In this document: one piece after another, positions 48,524 to 60,814 of the stretch | How the letters are laid out: every line of letters begins with the position of its first letter | Position numbering within the stretch: the stretch's first letter is position 1 | Assembly (NCBI GenBank): GCA_027625915.1 | Contig: JANTQA010000015.1 | Span: 8,709,001-8,773,000 of the forward strand | DNA from: Anaeramoeba flamelloides | Taxonomy: Eukaryota; Metamonada; Anaeramoebidae | Direction of reading: 5' to 3' | Length of the DNA: 64,000 bases | Translations under genes and position numbers: made by a program | Notes under the pieces: generated by a model | The model's input: the letters and a program-made list of their open reading frames with translations, nothing else | What the model was told of the DNA's origin: nothing | The model's database searches: none

Positions 48524-50221
48524 TTAAGGAAGTAAGTACATTTTTCAAATTTTGAGTGCCACCATTTATGCAAAACTGAATTCTTCAAAACATTTCTTTA
48601 ACCAAATATATTGAAATTTTAATAAATATGGAAGTGGAATATATCCTAGTATAATATATTTACATACTAACTAAAAAATGGTAATTCAAAAAAATGAAAA
48701 GATTGATCAAGAACTAATAAACACAAACCATTATTTGATTTTATGTGTAATATTTGACACAATGAATTTTTCTTTATTTGGTTTTATTTTTAATTCTTCA
48801 GGGAAATACTTTTGTTTGTAAAATTTTTGATAAACAAATTACTTTTTATTTCTAAAGTATTCCCAAAATGAATTTTAAATTCCTATTTTCATTTGGTTCA
48901 TCTAATTCTAGTTTGGGTTTCAGAAAATAGGAGATTTTTTTAATTCCTCTTGAGAATAATGGTTTATTGGGCAAATTCGTTTGATTTTATAATTATTTAT
49001 TTTCCATTAAATTGAGAACTAAAAATAATACAGAATCTGATTTATACTTTTCTTCTAAAATTCTCAATTATTTTGGGTTGAATCTTTTGTAACTTTTTTT
49101 TGATTACAAACAATTCAACTCCTTTATTTTAATTTTTGAAATAATACTCTTTATTTTGGTTTTGTTTGATAAAAATATTCGATAAAGGAATTTTGAAAGG
49201 CAAATCTGTCCAAAAAATGTTTTGTAAAAGTATAATAGATAATAATAGTACAAGAAATTCAATGTAATAAATTGATTCGGTTCATACAAGTTTAAAAGAT
49301 AAAGAAAACAAATCTTGGTAAATAGGTTTTTCGATATTTTTTTTTTTTTCATTTTTGATTTCAACAAATTTATTTTGAAAGTTGATCTTTTGTTTTTAGT
49401 CTTCTAAAAGAAAAGACTTCTTTCAAATATACACCTTTTCGTGTCTATTTTTTTTTGGTTTACTCATTGATTATTTCAACAATTCCCAAAAACACAATTT
49501 CTAGATCCAAAACCAAATTTTATAAAAACCAAAAATTGAAATCAAAAAAAATATACATAAAAATTGAAAAATAAAAGATTCAATTCTGAATTACAATGAT
49601 CAAAATAAAGTGTGTGTAACGACTATAATCCATGTTTCAAAATATTATCCGTGGTTTTTTTTATTCTTCTACCAAGGCAACATCCAATCTACTATCAAAT
49701 AGTATACCTAAGTTCAAATCAATTTTGAAAGTAAACTCCTTGGTATTTAAAGTAAAATTTAAATTATTCATGCAATTAGTTGAAAATTTTCCATAATATT
49801 CTCAATTTTTTTGAAATTATTTGTTTTTTTTATGTTTAAAATTTGATAAAAAATTTACTCTATTTTTGGAGATAAATTTTGCAATTTGATCCTTCATTTT
49901 TAGAATTTCTTTTTTAATAATAGAACTTTAAGAAACCAATACCATATTTTTTTAGGGTTTATTATTGGTTTCTTTCATTAGTTAATGTATTGGTCAACTA
50001 TAACAAAAAAACACGCTTTTTATTTTGAAACACGCATTATATTTTTTTGCATGGGTTATTTTGACTACAGTAAATAGGGTTTTTTTTCTTTTCACAAATA
50101 GAGTAGTGAATGGCATTTTAGCTCTCAAAGTAACGATTTCTCAAGTCACTCTCAAAATATTTATCAGTAATGTGATATAATTAAAATCTTCAAAAATGTG
50201 AAAATGTACTTACTTCCTTAA
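48524..50221. mobile_element. TTAA-type element T1, ~1.7 kb, non-autonomous
   Basis: TTAA then GGAAGTAAGTACATTTT at both ends in opposite orientation, a 17-bp perfect terminal inverted repeat (21 with TTAA). No reading frame longer than 87 codons lies inside and none looks like a transposase. A homologous end lies at 8,644. Confidence 0.82.
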
Positions 50222-50413
50222 AATTTCCTCAAAAAAAATTAACACTTTTAGATATTTTGTCTTTCCTTCAAAAGAATTCTATTCAATAATTTTTTTAAAT
50301 GAACTTAAAATGTTGGATTTCTATTCCCCACTTCAATGATATTTGGAGAGTCCTTAATTGAAAAAATTGGTAATTAATTTCATTTTTTTCTTTTTTCAAT
50401 TTTTTTATCAAAA

Positions 50414-50987
50414 ATGGGTCGAAGACCAGCAAAGTGCTATAGGTTTTGTAAAAATAAACCATTTCCAAAATCAAGATTCAATAGAAGTGTACCAGGTAAA
50501 CAACACTTTTTTCTTTTTCTTTTTCTTTTTATCATTCTTTTGTATCTAAAAATTTCTTTCTTTTCTCAATGTTTCGTTTTCTGTTAATTTTTCTTTTTCT
50601 TTTTTTCCCTTGTTTGAATAAAATCTTATTTACATAAAAAAAAGATCCAAAGATCAGAATTTTTGATACAGGTAAAAAGAAAGCAAAGGTATCTGAATTC
50701 CCATATTGCCTTCACTTGATCAATTTAGAAAAACTTCAAATCAGTTCTGAAGCACTTGAAGCAGCGCGTATTGCAGCCAATAAACATATGACCAAAAAAG
50801 CAGGAAGAGAAGGATTCCATTTAAGAATTAGAGTTCACCCATATCATGTTATTAGAATTAACAAAATGCTGTCATGTGCAGGAGCAGATCGGTAAGCCAA
50901 GTTTATTTCATTTTATTTGTCTTTCGCTATTCTCTTTATAAAAGCAAACTTTTTATAATTATTATTTTTTGCTTTTAAATTTTCTTT

Positions 50988-51030
<43 letters not shown>

Positions 51031-51416
51031 CTTTGTCTTCCCAATCTAACCACCTTTTGATTCAACAATTATTAAACAATACCCAACAAAAAAAACTATT
51101 TACTTTTCTAATAAATAGTCTCCAAACTGGTATGAGACATTCATTCGGAAAGCCAACTGGATTAGTTGCCCGTGTCAAACAAAACCAAGTTGTCTTAAGT
51201 CTTCGTGTTCAAAAAAAAAACCTTAGATTAGCAAACAGAGCATTAACACTTGCTGGAAGAAAATTCCCAGGCAGATTTAGGATTGTTGAATCAAAAAAAT
51301 GGGGCTTCACTCAATTCACTCACAAAGAATACGAGCAATACATGAAAGAAGGAAGAATTGTTGATTGTGGATCTCATATTAAACTCCGAAAAAAACGTGG
51401 TCCTTTGAAATTTTAA
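50414..51416 (+). CDS. RPL10: 60S ribosomal protein uL16 (RPL10), three exons
   Basis: Exons 50414-50495, 50645-50891 and 51119-51416 join with GT-AG introns of 149 and 227 bp to give 208 residues (human 214). It begins [20 protein letters not shown]. Exon 2 restores [20 protein letters not shown], and exon 2-3 joins at [20 protein letters not shown], then [17 protein letters not shown] and KKWGFTQF. It ends GPLKF. The protein sits at the base of the P-stalk near the tRNA sites, joins late in 60S maturation and is needed for Nmd3 release. Intron 2 contains a 40-T tract (50,991-51,030). High conservation makes the exon boundaries firm. Confidence 0.97.
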
Positions 51417-51688
51417 TTTTTAAAGAATCAAAATTCCTTACTAGTTTTTGTTTTTTTATTTTTTTTTATTAATAACTTTAAAAAAAAAAATATATATTAA
51501 AAACAACTCAAGTATACTGACAAAGAATGATATAAAAATAAATAAAACTTTTTGAACTTTAAAGTAAGAGTCGATTTTAATATTTTTTATATTTGATCTC
51601 TCCATTTTACTTTGCTTGTTAGAGAAATATATATATTTATTTTCCTGAAACGATTATGAAAAAATTTTTTCAAAAAAAAATTAAATAT
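51417..51688. other. 3' flank of RPL10
   Basis: A/T-rich, with an AATAAA near 51,538 that could be the polyadenylation signal. It separates RPL10 from the LINE tail by about 270 bp. Confidence 0.5.
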
Positions 51689-54180
51689 TTTTTTTTTTTT
51701 TTTATTATTGAAGAAGTGTAAATTACACTTTAGTTGTCCTTATACTTAAATTTCTGAAAGGAAATTTAAGCGTAAAATCATAGATTTCACGATTATTAAC
51801 CAATGAAAATAATAATAAACTGTTATGGTTTAAAATTAATTCATAGAGGTTTTTTTCATTTAATTTATTCAGAAATATTAATCTATTATTTTCATAGGAA
51901 GGACATACCCACAAAAAATGATCAATATTTTCTATAACTTCCTTTTGTTTGTATTTTAAACATGAAGGACAAAATTTATTTGAATTTTTATTAATTACAT
52001 AGTAATATCTGTTTAAGCAATTGGTGAATGTCCTAAATTTTAGGATTGTTGAACTTGATGGATAGCTTAGATATTTTTGAGTTGTAAATAATGAATTTTG
52101 GTTTCTTAATATTGTGAAGTATTTTTTCACTTTCCAGCTCTTGGAATTCAATAATTCATTATATGTGTATTTATAGATTTCCTTTTTTAATTCAATTATA
52201 TCTTTTGAATTCCAGTTAATTTTATTGTTGGTTCGTTGATTAAATTTTAATAATTTTTCCAAAAAAGGAAGTGATAAATTTTTTAATTTTTTTTTAAATT
52301 TGAATTTTTTTTTATTTACTAAAATTACCATATTTTCAATTTTAAATTCTGTTTTATAAATAAGAATTGGTGTATTTCTGTTTATTTTGCATATTTCAGT
52401 AATGGCTGTATTCATCCAAGAATTTAAATAATTTAAAGTTTTTATTTCATAATTAAAAATTTCTAATCCATATGTTAATTGACTTAATATAAAAGATTTA
52501 AATAATCTGATTTTCAAATTATTATTGAGGGAATTGTTATTAAATAATTGTTTACAGTTATTAAATGTTTCTTTAGCTTTTTTTAAATTATAAACTATAT
52601 GCGAAATTTTATCTAAATAGATACCTAAATGTTTAATCTTTTTTCAATCTTTTGAAATAACTATTTTTTCTTTATTTGGTTTCAATCCAAATTGAATTAT
52701 AATTTCATAAATTGAATTTAATTTTTGATTTAAATGATGTTTATCCCCTTTTATAATTAAGATTAAATCATCTGCAAACATTTGAGAATGGTCTGTTAAA
52801 GATATTATTTTTAATAAAAGAAAATGTGAAATTAGAGCAAATAAAATAGGTGATAATGGGTCTCCTTGAAATATACCTAGCCCTTCTCCTTGATAATATT
52901 TTATTAAAAAATTATGAATAATTTTATTTAAAATAAATTTTTTTATTGTTTTTCTAATTATTTTAAAACTGATTGAATCAAAACATTTTGCTATATCAAT
53001 CATAATAATATAAGTTTTATTATTTTCATTTTCATTATTTGATTTTATATTTTTATAAGTATTTAAGAAATTTAAAACTGCAATTCGAGTATCATATTGT
53101 TTTCGAAATCCAAACTGTGATTAGTGAATAAATTCCCAACAAGGTTCAATTAGTTTATATAACATTTTAAGAAATAATCTTGGTAAACTTTGATTAATTG
53201 AAATTGGTCGATAATTCAAAGCTACCCCCTCATTTCCTTTTTTATGTATAAATAAAATTGATCTTTTTTTAATATATTCAATATTATTCTTATTAGGATT
53301 AAATAGCCAATTATTAAATATATTATGAATTGCAATTAAATATTTATCATAATTTTTATTTTCAATTTGTTGAAGATTGGAAAAGATTTCATCATTACAA
53401 ATATATTTTAAATTCTCAATTTTTTGAGATCCTTTAATTGATTTATTTTCTAAATTTTTGATTGTGTTTTTAATATTTTCAATTGGAAAAAAATTATCAA
53501 TTTTAAAATTTTTTTAAATTTTTAATTTTTAAATTTTTTATATAATTTAAAATATTTTTACTTGGTTCAATTGAATTGTTTTTAACATAACCAAAATATT
53601 CATCAATCATGTTTTGATTATTTAAAATCATTTTCTTTTTTTTAGACCTTATATAATTAATTTTTTTCCAAAAATTTTTGTTTTCCTTATATTCTAAGTT
53701 TATTTCATCATAAAATTTATTCCAAGCTTCTTTGTTTATTTTTTTGATTCGATTAATTAAATTTGGGTTAGACAAAATATTTTTAATTAATGGGGCAATT
53801 TTATGGTCATTTTTATTTTCTTTATAAATTATATCTGTATATTTAATAAATTTAGTTTTATATTTTTTTATAGTATTTGTCTTTAAAATGAATTTTTTTT
53901 CTTTAAAATAATGAGTAAATTCTTTTTGATAACTATTATTTGTTATAATTCTATATTTTTTCTTAATATTCCACTCTGAATTAATATTGATATTATTAAT
54001 AATCATTTTGTGATCTGACAGATTGTTTTCTATTGATTTTGATCTTTTGAGAATTTTTTGATTTTTAAAGTTAATTAAGATATGGCCAATAATATTCTTT
54101 CTACTATTTATGGAATTAGAAAGGAAAATTAAATATTTGCTAATTTTACCCTTTTTAATAACTTCAATTAGAATAAAAAC
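51689..54180 (-). mobile_element. 5'-truncated, decayed LINE with APE-type endonuclease remnant and reverse transcriptase
   Basis: Read on the minus strand. The end of an apurinic endonuclease (RKNIIGHILIN ... NNLSDHKMI, the SDH motif) comes first, then the endonuclease-RT linker. Reverse transcriptase follows, with NYRPISINQSLPRL and QFGFRKQYDTRIAVLNFL, then DIAKCFDSIS, GIFQGDPLSPILFAL and the catalytic FADDLILI. A thumb and a C-terminal zinc knuckle (FCPSCLKYK ... NIDHFLWVCPSY) close it. An A15 tail is at 51,703-51,689, only 18 bp after the last stop. The frame is broken by a shift near 53,510 and in-frame stops near 53,120 and 52,645, and the 5' part of the endonuclease is missing. A second copy of its 3' end is at 17,930-18,500. 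The clade is unresolved; it resembles L1-type elements. Confidence 0.92.
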
Positions 54181-56492
54181 TATTGGTTAATAAAGGATCT
54201 TGGATCAAAAAATTATATTACAAGATATTTTACAATTTAAGTTGGAAAATACAATTTTCCAGGTTCTTAAAATATTTTTTTTAAATTTAATAGTAAAAAA
54301 TTTGAAAACATTTTTTCTTCTAGCTAAGAGGTCATTTTATTATATTTTAAATGTATTTTAAATCTGATGAATATCTTTCATATGGAATCAATTGTTTTGA
54401 CTATTAAAGAAATTTTTTGTTCTTTTAAATTGGAAAAAATATTTTTTCTTTGATTTTTCGTTATTTTTTTTTTAATTTTTGAAATGAACAGAAAATTTAT
54501 TTAAATTTTCAGTTTATTTCAAAAAGTAAAAAAAACCTAGGACACTCTCGTTAGGTTTTCTTAAGTTTTCAGTTTATTTGGAAAATCAATAGATTTTACC
54601 AATAAAACTGAAGATGATAAGAAAATCTAGGACACTTTTCGTTAGGTTTTTTTTTAATTTAAAAATATAGAGTAAAATAAAAGATTTTATTCTATTCTTT
54701 TGAATTCTTGAAAAGCAGCTTTAGGTTTTCTTGAGTTTTCTGTTTATTATTAAAATTAATAGGTTTTCGTTGGGTTTTTTTGAGTTTTCTGTTTATTTTG
54801 AAAATCAATAGATTTTACCAATAAAACTGAAGATGATAAGAAAATCTAGGTACTCTATGGACACTCTAGTTAGTATTTTTTTTATTTTTGAAATGAACTG
54901 AAAATTTTTATAATTTTTCTGTTAATTCTAAAAAGTAAAAAAAACCTGCTGTTAGTTTTTCGAGAATTCAAAAGAATTGAGTCAAATATTTGATTTTTCT
55001 CCATTCGATTAAATTTTCGAAAAGCTAGGCACTTAACGGGCACTTTTAATATTTATCATCGGTTATTTTTTTTTCTGTATTTGGGTTTTTTTAGATGGTA
55101 AGAGTATTTTCACAATATTAGTTATTATCTCTTCAAAAAAAATATATAAAAGTTGAGTTTTAAGAAAATCCATTGTCACATCCATTTAAAAAATTCTTAC
55201 CCCAAGATAGGCCTTTTTTCACTAGACTAGAGACTTTTTAAAATCGGTTTATTGTTAATAACAATAAATACAACACCCTCGGGATTTTTAATAACTGGAA
55301 TATTGATTATTTTTTTTATATAAGCTCGATTAACAAGGATGAAATGATAATTGAAGTTTCTAGTTTTGTCTAACTTTTTTTTTCAATTTTATTATTTCAT
55401 ACTAGTGTTTTACAATCATTTTGATCATAATTTATTTTTTTTGTTTCTCAATTTCAGTACCAGAATTGTGTATAGGGTTCACATTCTGATACTTTTTTAC
55501 AACAAAAACCCAAAAATAATTCTTTTTTTTATTCCATGGAATCAAATGATTCTTTTTTATTTTAATGTTAAGTTTCATCTTATAACTTATTAAAAGTTGG
55601 TTTTTAATAGTATCACATTATTTTATAAAATTTAATAATTAATAAATATATTTTTATAAATTATTGTTTTTTTTTTTTTTTCAAAAAAAAAATTGTTATT
55701 TACTCAAAAATACAAATATTTGTGCTTTTTATTACTCTTGAAATTTTAGTTTTTATCATTTATTTTTATCAATGGTGAGGTTTTTTTATTTCTTAGAAAA
55801 TTATTTTACTTTGAAATCGAAGATTTTTTTTTTTTTTGTTTAATAGGAATTTTAGTAAAAAATAAAGAATTCTTTTTTGGATTTTTGGGGATTGGGAGCA
55901 AATAATTTTTATTTTTTTTTGGAAAATTAACCAAAAGGAATTTTAACAAGTGGAAAATGTTCAGATGGGAACTGATTCTCTTGGTATAGTTTTATTACTA
56001 TTATTCCAGTTTTGAAATTTGTTTTTGATTTGAAAAATACAAAAAAAAAAAAAAAAGAAATCTTTGACGAGAACTCAGATTATATATGTTTTTTTTTATC
56101 TTTTGGTATTTTAAATTTTATTTTTGATTTGAATAGGTTTTATTTTGTGATTATAAACTTTTCAGATTAAATGGGGGTATAAGATATAAACTAAATTTCA
56201 TAATAAATAGCCAAATTTTTTTTTTATTTTTGATTTTTACTTTTTTTTATTTGATTTTAAGATGAATAACAAATATTTCAAGTCTATAGAACCGAATATT
56301 AAAATAGTAATTTTTTTATTATAATAGATAACTTCAATTTATAAAAATATTTATTTTCAAATTTTAATTTTTAATGGGCGAATGATTTTGAAATGTAGTT
56401 TAGTTTTAAGTTGTATAAAGAATCTATTAAGATGTTGTAAATCAGTCTTTTGAAAAACAAAATCTTTTTTTTTTTGAAGAGGGTTTTGCACA
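54181..56492. other. Gene-free stretch with an imperfect local repeat
   Basis: Between 54,470 and 54,960 a unit of about 100-150 bp recurs about three times: TTTGGAAAATCAATAGATTT or TTTTGAAAATCAATAGATTT, then ACCAATAAAACTGAAGATGA, then TAAGAAAATCTAGG and a GACACTCT(C/A)GTTAG block. No coding sequence is seen. Confidence 0.5.
54470..54960 (+). repeat. Degenerate tandem repeat, unit ~100-250 bp
   Basis: ACCAATAAAACTGAAGATGA occurs at about 54,599 and 54,818, each preceded by AAAATCAATAGATTTT and followed by a GTTAG block. Partial units flank them. Confidence 0.75.
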
Positions 56493-56690
56493 TTAAGGAC
56501 TACGTCCCCACCTTTGAGGGGGGGTTGAGTTATTGTGTTATTTCACTTTCGCTTCTCACAAAAAAAATTCACATGGAAGAAATTGGACAAAAAAGAAAAA
56601 AACATTACTCATCATCTTGACGTTTTCATGTAGACCATTTTTCTAACTTTTTCAATGAAAAGGAAAATTAAAAATAACAAAAAAAATAAT

Positions 56691-56892
56691 TACAGTCAGT
56701 TTCACTTTTAAGGCACAAACTTTCAACGAAATTTTAGGCACAAAAAAATCTCAAATTAAGGCACAAAATTTGCAATTTTTTTTTTTTACAATTTATTTTT
56801 ACTAGAATTTGAATTTTGTGCTTTAATTTGGGAATTTTTTTGTGCCTTAAATTTCGTTGAAAGTTTGTGCCTTAAAAGTGAAACTGACTGTA
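56691..56892. mobile_element. M1 palindromic MITE, copy 6 (nested in T2)
   Basis: TA, then CAGTCAGTTTCACTTTTAAG; the right end is AAAAGTGAAACTGACTG, then TA. The arms match each other nearly perfectly, so it folds into one long hairpin. Confidence 0.93.
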
Positions 56893-57188
56893 CCAAAAAA
56901 TGGCTTTTGGTGATTTTCAAGTGCAAGTTCATATTTGAGAACATTTAAGACCTGTACAAGCAAATTTAAACAATATGTAGATCAACCCAAGAAAATAGTG
57001 TGAGTTCAAAAAGTTGAAAGGGAAATTCTAAAATACTGCTATTTTCCAATTAATAAACGAAAATTTTTATTTCAAGTTCCCAAATATTTAAAGAATTGTG
57101 TGATGTAAAAACCCAGTTTTGAAATGATATTTTTAGGAATTTTAAGGAGTTTAAGTAAGGGATTTTGAAATAAAATTTTGATGAGTTT

Positions 57189-57355
57189 TACTGGTATTTG
57201 AATTTTAAATGGGAAAGAATTTTCACTTCCTTTTCCATATTTTTTTTTTATAAATATAGTTCTTAAAGAAAGAGGTTCTCTATCTATGTTCTCTTAAAAA
57301 AGAGAAATTAAAAATGAAGTGAAAAAAAATCCCATTTATTATTCAAATACCAGTA
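57189..57355. mobile_element. M2 foldback MITE, best copy (nested)
   Basis: TA then CTGGTATTTGAATTTTAAAT and GGGAAAGAATTTTCACTTCC. The right arm read inward is CTGGTATTTGAATAATAAAT, then GGGATTTTTTTTCACTTC. The arms are about 40 bp. It lies within another inserted repeat inside T2. Confidence 0.75.
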
Positions 57356-57547
57356 TATCATTTTAACAGTATTAAAATCAAAATTTTGTCATGATCTAAC
57401 AAGGTAAAAATTCTGAAAATTGCTGAAAATTTCACATTTTTTCTAAAAGAATTTCTACTTGAACAACATTTACTTGGATTACATAACTCTTTCAAGGGTG
57501 ATTTTATACATTATTTCACTGTTTTCTCCTAAAAAACTAGTCCTTAA

Positions 57548-60500
57548 ATATAACAAGGGGCTAACAATAAACAATCGCTAAAAATCATCTAATTTTCTAA
57601 AATAACTGATATTTAAAAAGAAATTCCAAAAATAAGTGATCAAATTTCATATTTTTCTCTTAAAAAATCGATTCAATATTTGAGAGAAAAAAATCAAAGA
57701 ATTTGGAAAAAAAACAAAAATGTCTTGAAAAAATGGAACAAATTCTCTGCCTAATTAAAAATTATCACTAACCATCAAGGTATTTATCTTCAAAATTGAT
57801 TTTAACACGGGTGTAGTTTCGAAAAATGTATTTGAAGTTATATCTGAAGAAATTAAATAAATAAAGGTCATTGTTTAATTGAAAACTTGGTTTGATACTC
57901 CATAACTCAGTACTTTTGGCCAGGGGATAGTAGTAACATCTTATTACATTTCAAATTACAGATAATATTTAGGGGTATTTTTTCCCAAGTTAAAACACCT
58001 ACATTATTTGCGAATAATCTTTGAACACAGATTAAAATGAATTTTTATTATAATAAAATTTAGATTGTTTATTTTGAATTATCTTCCAAGTGAGGGTTAT
58101 TCGAAATAAACCCTAAATTAATTTTCAACACCTTCTGCTCCTGTTGTTTTAGTAATCAGATTTTAAGTTAAAAATAAAAGTAACATTCACGAATCGTCGA
58201 AATCAGTAAGTCCCAAAAACAACCACATTTCAAATTTGATCTATTTTTTTTTTTTTTTTTTTTTTGGAAATAAGAATTGAAATGAACCAAAAGCATTTAT
58301 AAGAAACACCAATGGACTTTAATCTGTTTCAGATTGCGGATGAAGTTCTTCTGGAAAAGTACAAAATCACATTTTTTCCAACATGAACAATTTTAAATGT
58401 TCAAAAAGGAAAAATTAGTGTAAATAAGTGAATCTTTGCAACAAATTATAACACATGAAACAAGCTGGAAACCCCACGCGTTTTTAAAAGAAACAGTGTG
58501 ACAAACAACACTTTTTTCACATAAAAATGGATGAAAATGTGCAATTTACGATTTTATAAAATAGGGACTTTGATAAAAGAAAAAAAAATTATTTAATTAA
58601 ATACAAACCTAAAAAAATATCGAAGCAAAGAAATAAACCAAAAATTATTAAATGAATTACGAAATATCAAAAGGGTCTCTTTTTGTGGATTATTTAAAAT
58701 TTTTTTGGAAACTCTGTTCTTTGTAAAATATTTTGTTTATTTTTTTTTAGTTAGTTCCGTTTTTCTAAAAAATTATGAAAAAGGATCAAAGTTGTAGAAA
58801 ACAAAAATGCTTTTTTCATTTCATGTAACCAATAAAAAAACAAGCAATAGTATGCCTTTCAAATAACAATCACCAAAAGACAAGACAAAAGATTTTATAA
58901 GTACCTTGTGTTTTCGAATCGTATCAACCAAAAATCGTAGACACCCCAATTGATCTTTTTACATTAGAAATCTAATTTCAGAAATAAAACGAAAAACAAA
59001 TACTAACTTTGTAATTTAACACAACTCTCCATAATTCCCCCACTCATTCTTCAAAAAAAAAAAATCCAATTGAACAATTACCCACACCCAAGAAAATGTG
59101 ATCTAATAAAATCGTTTTAGAAATTTAACAAGCAAGTAAGAAACTTTATATTTTATTATTTTGAATCTTTACCTTTCATAATCATCTTATAACAAAAAAA
59201 AACATGTGACAACAAATACCTAAACACGATCTTTCAAAAAAAATGGGTTTAGGAAAAAGTAAAAAAAAGAAAATTTCACCATTTTTAAGAATTGCCCATT
59301 TTTATTCCACTGTTAAAGCTGATTTATTTTATTTTTAAAGTTGACAACAACAACAAACAGCTGTAATAGTGGAAACACAACCAATGATACACTTTTCCAT
59401 TCACAAAATTGTTTTCATTTTAGCTATTTTGTCGAAAAATTTTTTATTTTTATTTTTTCGTTTATTCGATAAGAAATGAAAGTTTGTTCCTTTTAATTTC
59501 GAAACCCTTTTAATCTTAAAAACGGGGCATTTTAACCACTGTATTGGCTTTGAAATTCTAAATCTAAAACCTTTGCTCATTAGATCTGAAAGAACGTTTA
59601 AATTTTTATCCAAACAAAAAATTCAGAGAACACATAAAAAATTTTCTCTACAAATAAAAATTGTTCATTCTCATAAACCCTATTTCTTTATGACTAAAAC
59701 AAGTTCACTTTCAATTTTGTAAGACTCAATTCCCAATCAATTCATTCAGTCAAAAGCCAATTGAATTTCTCCAAAAATTCAACAAAATTATTGTTCAAAA
59801 AAAAACCTTTGTTATTTTCTTTTGCAACCAGAATTGCTTGTTCCAAATAAAAAAAAAAATTTTCAAAGAAATTGTTCATCGAATTGTCAACTGTTTTGAA
59901 GAAAACTTTTTTGAAACAACTTCTTAACTTATTTTACCACACCCCAATAGATTGTTTGAATAAAAATTTATTTGTTTTTTTAGCTGATCTGTGGAATCCA
60001 GCTAATTTCTAACTCTGAAAAAAGGTGGTTGAAAATTTTTGAAAAACCTGTTTAAAAGATCTCAACTCATACTTTTCGAACAAACACTTTTTTTTTTGTC
60101 ACCTCTTGTCGAAAAAACATGAACAAATTTTAAATTGTTTCTTAAAAAATAACAAGATTTTCAAAAAAGTAAGTTTTTGGAACCAAACCTGCACTAACCC
60201 AAGAGTTGTTCCTTTTTTAACATTTTTAACAACGTTTTTTTTTGCTTTGTAATGGAATATGTTGAAAAATGTCAATTCTTTTGATTTGAAACAAACAACA
60301 TTAATTTTTCCACTTACAAGTTGCAAAACTTGTACTGGTTCCTCTTGAGCAATCTAACAAATAAAATTATAAAATTTTTTCTTTTTTGAAAAAGTTTTTC
60401 CCAACAAAATAATTTTGATCAAAAGTGATGAAAGTAAACAAGTTATTTTCAAAAAATTTAGTCCCTTTTTTTCTTTTTTTTTCTTTTTGAAGAGAAAAAT

Positions 60501-60814
60501 TTATAAAAAAAACAAACACTAGTCCAAAAATTTTTGATGAACTTTTGCTTAGATTGGGGATGGAAGTTAAAAATTCAAACAATTTTGAAAATTTTGGAAT
60601 ATTTTTTTTTTTTAAACAATAATCTTTTTGTTGTTTCTCTTTGTTACAATAACTAACAAACCTGGTGTTCATTTAGATGATCAACTAAGCAAAATTACAC
60701 TCTTTTTCAACTTTTACAAACAAAATTTTACATTTTTTTCTTTTATATTTTTTTTTTTTTTATTGTATCTTTTTTAAACTAATAAAATTTTCAAAAAGTT
60801 CGCTTTATTCGAGG
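57548..60814. other. Gene-free stretch upstream of the MOCOS-like gene
   Basis: A/T-rich with long poly-T tracts (for example about 58,244-58,264). Short frames near 59.4, 60.1 and 60.4 kb lack recognisable motifs. Nothing is supported. Confidence 0.5.

Larger units (their letters stand above)
56493..57547 (+). mobile_element. TTAA-type element T2, long copy with two nested insertions
   Basis: TTAA at both edges; left GGACTACGTCCCCACCTTTG, right end read inward GGACTAGTTTTTTAGGAG. It is collinear with 31,437-31,953 (other strand) except for an M1 MITE at 56,691-56,892 and about 345 bp of other repeat sequence at about 57,040-57,385. Confidence 0.78.
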
